Source of the DNA: Rhynchopus euleeides
Lineage: Eukaryota > Euglenozoa > Diplonemea > Diplonemida > Diplonemidae
Assembly (NCBI GenBank): GCA_963210315.1
Contig: OY723286.1
Span: 1,426,001 to 1,490,000 of the forward strand
DNA: 64,000 nt
Direction: 5' to 3'
A program made the translations under genes and the position numbers. Below, one piece after another: positions 36,697-47,982 of the stretch (its first letter is position 1; each line of letters starts with the position of its first letter). A model generated the notes under the pieces. It saw nothing but the letters and a program-made list of their open reading frames with translations, searched no databases and was not told the DNA's origin.

Positions 36697-39600
36697 TCAC
36701 ACCGGTGATTCCGGCTCTCCTCGCGAGTGCCGAGTGACCCCCACCTCCAGCTTGTCGACTGCCGCGTTGGCGGCGGCGTCCGCGTCCGCATTCCACTTTC
36801 GGCCCACGTGCACGAGAGTGATCCGTGTGCCGGCCGCCCGCAGGGCGGCGATGCGTTCTCTGGCCTTGACGTACAGCGGGCGGAGCTTCTTGCTCCGGCA
36901 CATGGTGTCGGTGTTGACCTGGTCCGCAACCAGCTGACTATCGCCATACACCACCACCTCGCCCACCGGCGGGTGGTCAATCAGTTCATCTAGGCAGAGC
37001 AGTAGACCCGCGTACTCCGCCTCGTTCACAGTGCACCCCTGCGCCAGTCTGCTCTGCGCGGTCCACACCACCACACCACTCGCGGTTTTGCGCACTGCAC
37101 CCGCACCCGTGCCCGCCCGCTTCTTGGCAGTGCCCTTCCCCCGTCTGAGGGACCCGTCGAAGAAAAGGGTTTCCACCCCACTCCGCGGTTGGGGCTCAGC
37201 TCGTGCCACCACATGACCAGCCGCCGCGGCCTCGTACACGGCTCTCCTCTCGTCGCGGCCCGCCTCTTGGACCAGAACCTCCATCGTGGTCCAGCTCGGG
37301 CGCGGTGTCAGCGACGCGGCCTCTCGCACTTGCTCCTTCAGCCTAGTGAGCATCGCTTCGACCGCCTGCGTGCACAGCAAGCGAGGACGCCGGTTCAGCC
37401 CGCCGCACTGCAGCTGTCCGATGAAGGGCTCCAGAGACTTGCACTTGGACTCCCCGCCCTTCTTCCCCGGGTGGATGTACTCACCGGGTCCCGCAATGGC
37501 TTCACATGTGCGCATCCAGGCAGCCATCAGCGTACCCTTGTCCCTCGCAGTCAGGGCCCGCTGCCCCTTCTTCTTGCTCCCCGGCGAGAACACGACGTCG
37601 ACGCCGGTGAACACCTCGAAGTCCACCGCGAGTTCCAACCAGGATACGTGGTACTTGCGGTTGTTTTCGTCGTCCGGCCACTTCAGCTGCCTCCACCAGT
37701 CGCGGACCGCGAAATAGGCCGGCACCCCAGCCACCTTAGACCAGGCTTGCGGCGGCAGGGCATCAGGGAGCTTGTCGTAGGTCTCAAGGGGTTCCTCAGG
37801 GTCCCAACCCCAAGGAAAGGGCTCGCGTACCGACACCCCTGTGGCCGGTTCAGCCTCGCGCTGCTTGAGGAGTCGCTCCCTCTGGAGGATAATCTCCGTG
37901 TACAGTCCAAGCAGCTGCCGCAGGCACTTCGCATTGCCGTGTCCCTGCCGCATCACAAACCCCAGCGGCAGAATCCCGTTCCGAGCCAAGCAGGGGGGCC
38001 AGTTGGTCCTGTCCGCCGCCACCACATCCCGATACGCCGGTAGCCGGCGGTAGTCCGCCGTCGCCTCGCAGCGCCACCACATGTGTTCGTGGTCCTCCTT
38101 CTCGAGCCCACACAACTTACACATGCCATTCCCCTGCTTGTAATGGCGGAGGCGGCGGTCTTCGGTGACCTGGTCTCCAGCGATGATCGCCCGCATGATT
38201 CCCGCACGGTATGGTTCCGGTTCCCCCGACCACACTCGGGTGACAGCCATGTAGTCGACCCCGTCGCGCATGCCCGTCGTGTCTTCCCGTTTCTTTGCAG
38301 CAATCTCCCGCCACCTGGCCGCACGAACCATCTCACGCAGGTCGTGCAACACCGCAGGTCGATCCTCGCACCCGAGATCGATCGCCTTGTCGGAGTCACG
38401 TGCCTTGAGGCGCCCCGCATCGGGCCACTTCCAGCGCAGGTCCGAGAGCGCCGTCTGTACCAGGGCCACCGGCCCGGGAGTCGCCGCCTTGATCTCCGCA
38501 GCCGTCAGCGCACCGGCCCTGCTCGGCCCCCGTGGACCCCTCGCGGGGGTGCGTAGGCTTCTGATCTCAGTCACCAGCTGCCAGAGATCCGGGCATCTGT
38601 GGCGCACGGTGTGCATCGCCACCAGTCGTTGGTACTGGATGTAGGACGTCGGGTCCACGCGGTGAGCCGGGCACAGCAAGTTGCGCACGATCATCGGGCA
38701 TCGCCGTGCCTTCTGAAACTTCCACAGCACACGCATGACAGCCATGTCAAGGGAGCTCAAGGTGCCCCACAGCGGGTTGGCTGTGTGGATCGCGGCGAAG
38801 GCCATCGGCATCACCATCGTCGCGAGAATCTTCGCCTTGGCCGGGAACCCCAGGTTGAGGTATTTCGCTTCCAGGCGGCGGCACACCTCAATTGCCTGTT
38901 TGACACGCTTGTCACAGATCCCCGAGATCTTCTCCCGCGACACCAGACAGATCTGCGCCCCAAGGTCCTTTATCTCTCCTCTGGCTTGCACGATGGGCTC
39001 CCCTTGGAGAACTAGAGTCAGCGTCTCCCCCGGGTCGGTGGAGAAGCATCTCCCCTTTGTCCCGTACCGCAGGTCCGTCAGCTCCGAGAACTCCTCGGTG
39101 AGCCGTAGCCCCCTCCGGATCTTGGCGAGGTCTGTGTCCAGCAACTTCTTGTCGTCAGCGTAGAGGCCGGTTCCACACTGTGCCTCTGCTCGGACCACCC
39201 TGTCCCACACCGCCATCACGGGGTTCAGCCACAGTACGGACAGGGGGCACCCCTGGAGGATCCCGTTGAAGGCGGCGAAGGGTTGACCCACCGAACCCTG
39301 CACTTTAAACCGCCTCCTGAGGCCATGGTACATCGCCCGGGAGGGCCGCCGCACTCTGTCGTCGAGACCCATCATTTCCAGGAGGCCGAAGATGATATCC
39401 CATGGCACCGAGTCAAAGCACTTTTTGACGTCGAGGAGAACCCCACGCAGAGGCACGCCCGTCAGGGATGCTTTCTCAGCTAGCAGCGCAGTCTTCATGT
39501 ACGCCCCAAAAGCACCCTTGCCCGTACGGAAGCCGTACATGCTGTCAGTCGCCCACTCCTCCTGCCAGACCATCAGTTGGCTTACCCTGGCTTTCGCCCA

Positions 39601-39993
39601 CACCCTGTATATCACCGACATGACCGTAATAGGGCGATGGTCCAGCGGGTCGGGGTCCTCCTCCTTCGGGATCATCGATACAGTCGCCGACAGCAGAGCT
39701 TCGGGCCACTCACCCGACAGCTCCACGCCATTCAGAACTTCTGCCAGGGCTGCGTAGAACGCCCGCGGCAACAGCTTCAGCTCCTCAGCGTACCAGCCGT
39801 CCGTGCCTGGCGCCTTCCCCGAGCCCATGTCCGCAGCCGCCATGTGCAGTTGCTCCCCACTCAGAGGCTGGAGGGGCAGCGGAACCTCAGGGATGTAGGC
39901 GGCGTAACGCTCCTTGAACAGCTCCCACGAGGGGCCTCCATCGCGGTGGCGTTGCATGATGGGGAGCCATGCGTCCAGGAGCCAGCTGTCCAT
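36697..39993 (-). CDS. Array copy 7: RT-RNase H protein
   Basis: Intact copy with Tyr782; translation identical to copy 3. It is the last copy with a whole RT domain. Confidence 0.87.
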   Translation of the reverse strand: MDSWLLDAWLPIMQRHRDGGPSWELFKERYAAYIPEVPLPLQPLSGEQLHMAAADMGSGKAPGTDGWYAEELKLLPRAFYAALAEVLNGVELSGEWPEALLSATVSMIPKEEDPDPLDHRPITVMSVIYRVWAKARVSQLMVWQEEWATDSMYGFRTGKGAFGAYMKTALLAEKASLTGVPLRGVLLDVKKCFDSVPWDIIFGLLEMMGLDDRVRRPSRAMYHGLRRRFKVQGSVGQPFAAFNGILQGCPLSVLWLNPVMAVWDRVVRAEAQCGTGLYADDKKLLDTDLAKIRRGLRLTEEFSELTDLRYGTKGRCFSTDPGETLTLVLQGEPIVQARGEIKDLGAQICLVSREKISGICDKRVKQAIEVCRRLEAKYLNLGFPAKAKILATMVMPMAFAAIHTANPLWGTLSSLDMAVMRVLWKFQKARRCPMIVRNLLCPAHRVDPTSYIQYQRLVAMHTVRHRCPDLWQLVTEIRSLRTPARGPRGPSRAGALTAAEIKAATPGPVALVQTALSDLRWKWPDAGRLKARDSDKAIDLGCEDRPAVLHDLREMVRAARWREIAAKKREDTTGMRDGVDYMAVTRVWSGEPEPYRAGIMRAIIAGDQVTEDRRLRHYKQGNGMCKLCGLEKEDHEHMWWRCEATADYRRLPAYRDVVAADRTNWPPCLARNGILPLGFVMRQGHGNAKCLRQLLGLYTEIILQRERLLKQREAEPATGVSVREPFPWGWDPEEPLETYDKLPDALPPQAWSKVAGVPAYFAVRDWWRQLKWPDDENNRKYHVSWLELAVDFEVFTGVDVVFSPGSKKKGQRALTARDKGTLMAAWMRTCEAIAGPGEYIHPGKKGGESKCKSLEPFIGQLQCGGLNRRPRLLCTQAVEAMLTRLKEQVREAASLTPRPSWTTMEVLVQEAGRDERRAVYEAAAAGHVVARAEPQPRSGVETLFFDGSLRRGKGTAKKRAGTGAGAVRKTASGVVVWTAQSRLAQGCTVNEAEYAGLLLCLDELIDHPPVGEVVVYGDSQLVADQVNTDTMCRSKKLRPLYVKARERIAALRAAGTRITLVHVGRKWNADADAAANAAVDKLEVGVTRHSRGEPESPV

Positions 39994-40091
39994 CACCGAC
40001 CGATCGGTCGTTGCCAGCGCCCCAAGGGCCCTTGTCCAGCATCAGTAGAGTGTCCAGTCTGGCGGACGACTGCTACTGTCCGCCCGGGCCC

Positions 40092-42517
40092 TCACACCGG
40101 TGATTCCGGCTCTCCTCGCGAGTGCCGAGTGACCCCCACCTCCAGCTTGTCGACTGCCGCGTTGGCGGCGGCGTCCGCGTCCGCATTCCACTTTCGGCCC
40201 ACGTGCACGAGAGTGATCCGTGTGCCGGCCGCCCGCAGGGCGGCGATGCGTTCTCTGGCCTTGACGTACAGCGGGCGGAGCTTCTTGCTCCGGCACATGG
40301 TGTCGGTGTTGACCTGGTCCGCAACCAGCTGACTATCGCCATACACCACCACCTCGCCCACCGGCGGGTGGTCAATCAGTTCATCTAGGCAGAGCAGTAG
40401 ACCCGCGTACTCCGCCTCGTTCACAGTGCACCCCTGCGCCAGTCTGCTCTGCGCGGTCCACACCACCACACCACTCGCGGTTTTGCGCACTGCACCCGCA
40501 CCCGTGCCCGCCCGCTTCTTGGCAGTGCCCTTCCCCCGTCTGAGGGACCCGTCGAAGAAAAGGGTTTCCACCCCACTCCGCGGTTGGGGCTCAGCTCGTG
40601 CCACCACATGACCAGCCGCCGCGGCCTCGTACACGGCTCTCCTCTCGTCGCGGCCCGCCTCTTGGACCAGAACCTCCATCGTGGTCCAGCTCGGGCGCGG
40701 TGTCAGCGACGCGGCCTCTCGCACTTGCTCCTTCAGCCTAGTGAGCATCGCTTCGACCGCCTGCGTGCACAGCAAGCGAGGACGCCGGTTCAGCCCGCCG
40801 CACTGCAGCTGTCCGATGAAGGGCTCCAGAGACTTGCACTTGGACTCCCCGCCCTTCTTCCCCGGGTGGATGTACTCACCGGGTCCCGCAATGGCTTCAC
40901 ATGTGCGCATCCAGGCAGCCATCAGCGTACCCTTGTCCCTCGCAGTCAGGGCCCGCTGCCCCTTCTTCTTGCTCCCCGGCGAGAACACGACGTCGACGCC
41001 GGTGAACACCTCGAAGTCCACCGCGAGTTCCAACCAGGATACGTGGTACTTGCGGTTGTTTTCGTCGTCCGGCCACTTCAGCTGCCTCCACCAGTCGCGG
41101 ACCGCGAAATAGGCCGGCACCCCAGCCACCTTAGACCAGGCTTGCGGCGGCAGGGCATCAGGGAGCTTGTCGTAGGTCTCAAGGGGTTCCTCAGGGTCCC
41201 AACCCCAAGGAAAGGGCTCGCGTACCGACACCCCTGTGGCCGGTTCAGCCTCGCGCTGCTTGAGGAGTCGCTCCCTCTGGAGGATAATCTCCGTGTACAG
41301 TCCAAGCAGCTGCCGCAGGCACTTCGCATTGCCGTGTCCCTGCCGCATCACAAACCCCAGCGGCAGAATCCCGTTCCGAGCCAAGCAGGGGGGCCAGTTG
41401 GTCCTGTCCGCCGCCACCACATCCCGATACGCCGGTAGCCGGCGGTAGTCCGCCGTCGCCTCGCAGCGCCACCACATGTGTTCGTGGTCCTCCTTCTCGA
41501 GCCCACACAACTTACACATGCCATTCCCCTGCTTGTAATGGCGGAGGCGGCGGTCTTCGGTGACCTGGTCTCCAGCGATGATCGCCCGCATGATTCCCGC
41601 ACGGTATGGTTCCGGTTCCCCCGACCACACTCGGGTGACAGCCATGTAGTCGACCCCGTCGCGCATGCCCGTCGTGTCTTCCCGTTTCTTTGCAGCAATC
41701 TCCCGCCACCTGGCCGCACGAACCATCTCACGCAGGTCGTGCAACACCGCAGGTCGATCCTCGCACCCGAGATCGATCGCCTTGTCGGAGTCACGTGCCT
41801 TGAGGCGCCCCGCATCGGGCCACTTCCAGCGCAGGTCCGAGAGCGCCGTCTGTACCAGGGCCACCGGCCCGGGAGTCGCCGCCTTGATCTCCGCAGCCGT
41901 CAGCGCACCGGCCCTGCTCGGCCCCCGTGGACCCCTCGCGGGGGTGCGTAGGCTTCTGATCTCAGTCACCAGCTGCCAGAGATCCGGGCATCTGTGGCGC
42001 ACGGTGTGCATCGCCACCAGTCGTTGGTACTGGATGTAGGACGTCGGGTCCACGCGGTGAGCCGGGCACAGCAAGTTGCGCACGATCATCGGGCATCGCC
42101 GTGCCTTCTGAAACTTCCACAGCACACGCATGACAGCCATGTCAAGGGAGCTCAAGGTGCCCCACAGCGGGTTGGCTGTGTGGATCGCGGCGAAGGCCAT
42201 CGGCATCACCATCGTCGCGAGAATCTTCGCCTTGGCCGGGAACCCCAGGTTGAGGTATTTCGCTTCCAGGCGGCGGCACACCTCAATTGCCTGTTTGACA
42301 CGCTTGTCACAGATCCCCGAGATCTTCTCCCGCGACACCAGACAGATCTGCGCCCCAAGGTCCTTTATCTCTCCTCTGGCTTGCACGATGGGCTCCCCTT
42401 GGAGAACTAGAGTCAGCGTCTCCCCCGGGTCGGTGGAGAAGCATCTCCCCTTTGTCCCGTACCGCAGGTCCGTCAGCTCCGAGAACTCCTCGGTGAGCCG
42501 TAGCCCCCTCCGGATCT
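40092..42517 (-). pseudogene. Array copy 8: 5'-truncated RT-RNase H, lacks the RT catalytic core
   Basis: The unit is cut at about 42517, corresponding to residue 292, just after the YADD motif, so RT motifs A to C are gone. The thumb/connection region, the zinc finger and the RNase H remain open. A TAG sits directly at the junction in this frame and no ATG follows near it, so normal translation is unlikely. It carries Tyr782. The junction sequence GGATCTAGGCGGGG still resembles the LINE GGATCTTGGCGAGG, suggesting a join at microhomology. Confidence 0.85.
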
Positions 42518-42760
42518 AGGCGGGGGCGCAAAGGTGCAGGCTATCCCGTCATTGCGGACGCAGTGAATCCCGCAGTTGGGGTTTGTCCCACACTGCCCAC
42601 ACCTCGGCCGCCCGCGCCTGTCTGCATACTGGCACGCCGCCCCCAAGTCCAACCCCGCACACGCATCCAGCTCATGCTGCGGCCTGCGGCACTGCGCAGA
42701 CACGGAGGCAAGGCAGTGCGCCAGCACCGCCAGCCCCACCAGGGCTGTCCTGCTCACCAT
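42473..42760 (-). CDS. Secreted Cys-rich protein, 3' part replaced by LINE sequence
   Basis: ATG at 42758-42760. Residues 1-22 form a clear signal peptide (hydrophobic LVGLAVLAHCLASV, cleavage near ASVSA-Q). The mature part has eight cysteines in about 55 residues (QC, DAC, AAC, PRC, GQC, PNC, IHC, IAC). After Pro-Pro-Pro the frame enters the truncated LINE copy and stops 15 or so residues later at 42473, so the native C-terminus is lost or replaced. The family is not recognised. It could be the 5' part of the gene whose 3' end is the peroxidase exon left of the array, but nothing in this fragment shows that. Confidence 0.55.
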   Translation of the reverse strand: MVSRTALVGLAVLAHCLASVSAQCRRPQHELDACAGLDLGAACQYADRRGRPRCGQCGTNPNCGIHCVRNDGIACTFAPPPRSGGGYGSPRSSRS

Positions 42761-43107
42761 TGTTAGCCACGAAGTGGAATAGATCTGTGGTGGGTGGATG
42801 TGGTGTGCCGTGTGCTGTGGGGTTGCTGCGGACACGGTGCGTTTGCGATGCAACACGACGCCACCCTGGCCGGTGAAACTGGGAACGAGGGGCTCTCTCT
42901 TCCGCTCTGCTTCCTCTCCCCCAACGCCACTGAGACACACACATACACACGTGAATCTTGTTTATACTAGTGTCGACACACCGAGCACTTGCTCTTGATG
43001 TGGTCTCCACAGACTCCCCTCCCCACCCCACAGCATACCCACAGGTCGTGCCGGAAGGCCTTCCCTGCGGCACGCACACCTCCCACCCCCCCCCCACCCC
43101 GTCTTCT
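42761..43107. other. Short intergenic region, no gene seen
   Basis: Spans the upstream region of the Cys-rich ORF and the downstream flank of the next gene. TTTATACTAG at 42960-42969 is A/T-rich but not a convincing promoter on either strand. Confidence 0.4.
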
Positions 43108-44535
43108 CTACCCCGCCATCAGGATACTCGCGGCTACAGCTGCCGCTGCCATCAAAAGGCTTGGCGATACCCCACCGACACCGCCTGCCCGACACACGCT
43201 CGCCCCTGCGCTGCACCGCTGTACAGCGGACAGCACCTCGCATTGAGCGTCATACACCTGTGGGCAGCTTGGGGTGAAGGGTCTGAGGCAGTGGAGCAGC
43301 GGGCCGTAGCACAGCTCGTGGTTGCTGCAGTCGTAGAATGCGGTGGACCCGACGCATCTCCCAGCCAGGCAGAAGTCGTATGTCGTGTCGGGATTGCCGT
43401 CGGAGCAGGGCGTTCCGTCTGGCTTGTCGATATCAAAGCACCCACCGCCGTTGTTCCGACACTCAGGGACAGAGCACTCAGGGTTCTCTGTAGTGCACAC
43501 AACGACCCCACCCGATGCATCCACACAACGCGCCTCTCCTGTGCAGCTCCCACCGAGGCAACGGTCCCCCACAGTCTCCGTCATCATGTCATCACACCCC
43601 GTCCCGTTGGGGTGGAACACTTCCACACAGCTCCCGTTGACACACCCCCCAGACGCCCTGCAGGGGTGGTAGAAGGGCTGGCACTCCACCCCATCGCACA
43701 GATCCCGCACCTCCAGACCGAGACGTGCCTTCTCCTCGCGGAGCGCCTCATCCGGCAGCACCTTGCAGACGCCTTGGAGGCAGATACCCTGCCCTGAGCT
43801 GCACAGTGTCCCGTTAACCTTGTGGTAGATGCAGCCCAACGGGGGTGGAGGTGATGTGACGTTCGACACAGGGGCAACGGTGGCAGGCGTCGAGGTGGAT
43901 CCCGGAGGGCCTGGGAGAGGTGTGGAAGGCCCGCACGACACGGCGTAGCACTCTGAGGCAGGGAGGCGGCACTGCCTGCCGCTGCAGGCTGTGTTGTGGA
44001 GGCATTTCCCGAAATAGCATCGGAACTGCGGGTCGGGCGACACCTCCTCTGCCAGGCGTGCGACGCCTGGGTCTGCTTCGCAGGGCTCCCCGTCGGGGAG
44101 TGGGCTGTAGCCACACTTCCCGGTGAGAGGGTTGCACTCCCCCGGGGCGTGACACGTCATCTTCTCGCACGTCACCCCGTTGCAGAGGTGGGAGCAGCCC
44201 TGCTCGGATTCGACCCACAGCCCGCCTCTGCAGAGGCACGCGTCGCGCCAGCAGCGCAGCACGCCCTCCAGCAGTGCGGGTGTTGTGTCCACGCGTGACT
44301 CGTCGGTGATGCATACCTCGGGGCGCCGGATGCGGTTGTCGAGGTAGAGGAGGTTGTAGCTGTCGAGGAGGACCGGCAGGGTTTGGTTGGAGTCGGCCCT
44401 GGGGAGGAGGGCGTGCGCTGCTGGAAAGCAGGCGGGGTCGGGCCCGGAGGGGGATAGCGCGTCATGCAGGGTGGTGGTGGCGAGCACTGCGGTTGCAACG
44501 TATCGCCACACGGCGCCGTGGCGGGCGCCCGGCAT
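43108..44535 (-). CDS. Secreted, probably GPI-anchored Cys-rich multi-module protein
   Basis: 475 residues from the ATG at 44533-44535; the frame is open further upstream but is Pro/His/Ser-rich there. A hydrophobic N-terminal stretch (VATAVLATTTL) can serve as a signal peptide, though it is weak. The body contains repeated Cys modules of the kind C-x-G-x-x-C ... DGxxC, for example CNGVTC, PLPDGEPC, KVNGTLCSSGQGIC, CDGVEC and KPDGTPCSDGNPDTTYDFC, separated by a Pro/Thr/Ser linker, with several N-x-S/T sites. These resemble EGF/disintegrin-like extracellular modules. The end (GGVSPSLLMAAAAVAASILMAG, abbreviated here by its Ala-rich core) is a short hydrophobic tail without a basic stop, as in GPI-anchor signals. 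A cell-surface role is likely; ligand unknown. Confidence 0.7.
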   Translation of the reverse strand: MPGARHGAVWRYVATAVLATTTLHDALSPSGPDPACFPAAHALLPRADSNQTLPVLLDSYNLLYLDNRIRRPEVCITDESRVDTTPALLEGVLRCWRDACLCRGGLWVESEQGCSHLCNGVTCEKMTCHAPGECNPLTGKCGYSPLPDGEPCEADPGVARLAEEVSPDPQFRCYFGKCLHNTACSGRQCRLPASECYAVSCGPSTPLPGPPGSTSTPATVAPVSNVTSPPPPLGCIYHKVNGTLCSSGQGICLQGVCKVLPDEALREEKARLGLEVRDLCDGVECQPFYHPCRASGGCVNGSCVEVFHPNGTGCDDMMTETVGDRCLGGSCTGEARCVDASGGVVVCTTENPECSVPECRNNGGGCFDIDKPDGTPCSDGNPDTTYDFCLAGRCVGSTAFYDCSNHELCYGPLLHCLRPFTPSCPQVYDAQCEVLSAVQRCSAGASVCRAGGVGGVSPSLLMAAAAVAASILMAG

Positions 44536-45286
44536 GCAGGAAGAGAGAGGGAACTGGCCTCCCTTCCGCTTGGGATGCAGGTGCCGCTGCAGGTGTGGTG
44601 TGGGAGAGGTGTGTGGGAGATGCGGCATGCGCGAGATCCCGCTTGCTCGGAAATGCATGAGATGTTTGGTGCTGTGTTGCTGCAGCGGGGTGGGATGGGG
44701 TGAGTGGGGGGAGGGGGAGGGGGGAAGGGGCATCAGGCCTTCTTCGCTTTTTGAAGTTTTCTCGACATATTCTCGCTCAGCACCGCGTCCGATCACATGG
44801 TCGAAAAAAAATCTCGCTTGCGCTTATTTTTTTCTTAGAAAAACAAAATTCACATGGAGGGGATATCGGGGGGATGGGGTCACGAGGCTCTGTCTGGAAC
44901 GGGGGGCTGATTAACACACTCCCCGCTTCCCTGCCCTCCAGCCGAATGGATCCCGCTGTCAGTTCCGCTCTGGACAAGCGGAGCTAGCGTTGCGGGGAGC
45001 ACCGGGTGTGGTGGTTACAGAGATCGACAAGCGTTCATGGACATCGGGAAGACAAACAGGGGAAAAAAGGGAAAAAATCTCTGGCCTGTGTCCTGCCTCT
45101 TCAGAGAAGAGTGGTCTCCCAGCCCTTCCTCGGTAGTTGCTCTGGGGTATATAAGGCGGTAGCAGGCTGCAGAGGGGAATAGGGGTAGTTTTTGCTGTTG
45201 GTTGGACTCACGAGGTCCCTCATTTCTGGCATGCGAAGAAGGCAGAACGGAGGGAGGACGGTCGCGTCCCGTGTCGGGCGTTATGT
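44536..45286. other. Intergenic region upstream of the Cys-rich gene
   Basis: No gene. TATATAA at 45148-45154 on the plus strand (TTATATA on the minus strand) is the best core-promoter-like site; on the minus strand it lies about 610 bp before the ATG at 44535. The right 80 bases include the alpha-tubulin 3' UTR. Confidence 0.4.

Positions 45287-47982
<2,696 letters not shown>

Larger units (their letters stand above)
16258..42517 (-). repeat. Tandem array of a 3395-bp LINE-derived unit, about 7.7 copies
   Basis: Head-to-tail copies with an exact 3395-bp period: ORF stop codons end at 16327, 19722, 23117, 26512, 29907, 33302, 36697 and 40092. The internal junctions are identical: the element 3' tail (CTGGACAAGG) runs directly into the truncated 5' end of the next unit. 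Copies 1-7 are whole; the rightmost stops at about 42517. Among the copies I see one shared polymorphic site (17282 and equivalents, T or C) and one change private to copy 1 (near 16394). Identical junctions mean the array was amplified as a unit, for example by unequal exchange or rolling-circle insertion, and not by separate LINE insertions. No tail poly(A) is present. Confidence 0.95.

Noticed and set aside
16819..42410. Plus-strand frames of 120-284 codons repeated every 3395 bp
   Set aside because: They are shadows of the minus-strand RT-RNase H ORF, repeated only because the unit is repeated.
16258..42517. Reading the periodic array as a CRISPR or satellite array
   Set aside because: The unit is 3395 bp, has no spacer structure, and codes a full RT-RNase H protein.
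45148..45154. TATATAA as promoter of a plus-strand gene
   Set aside because: It would drive transcription antisense to tubulin; no plus-strand gene is supported.
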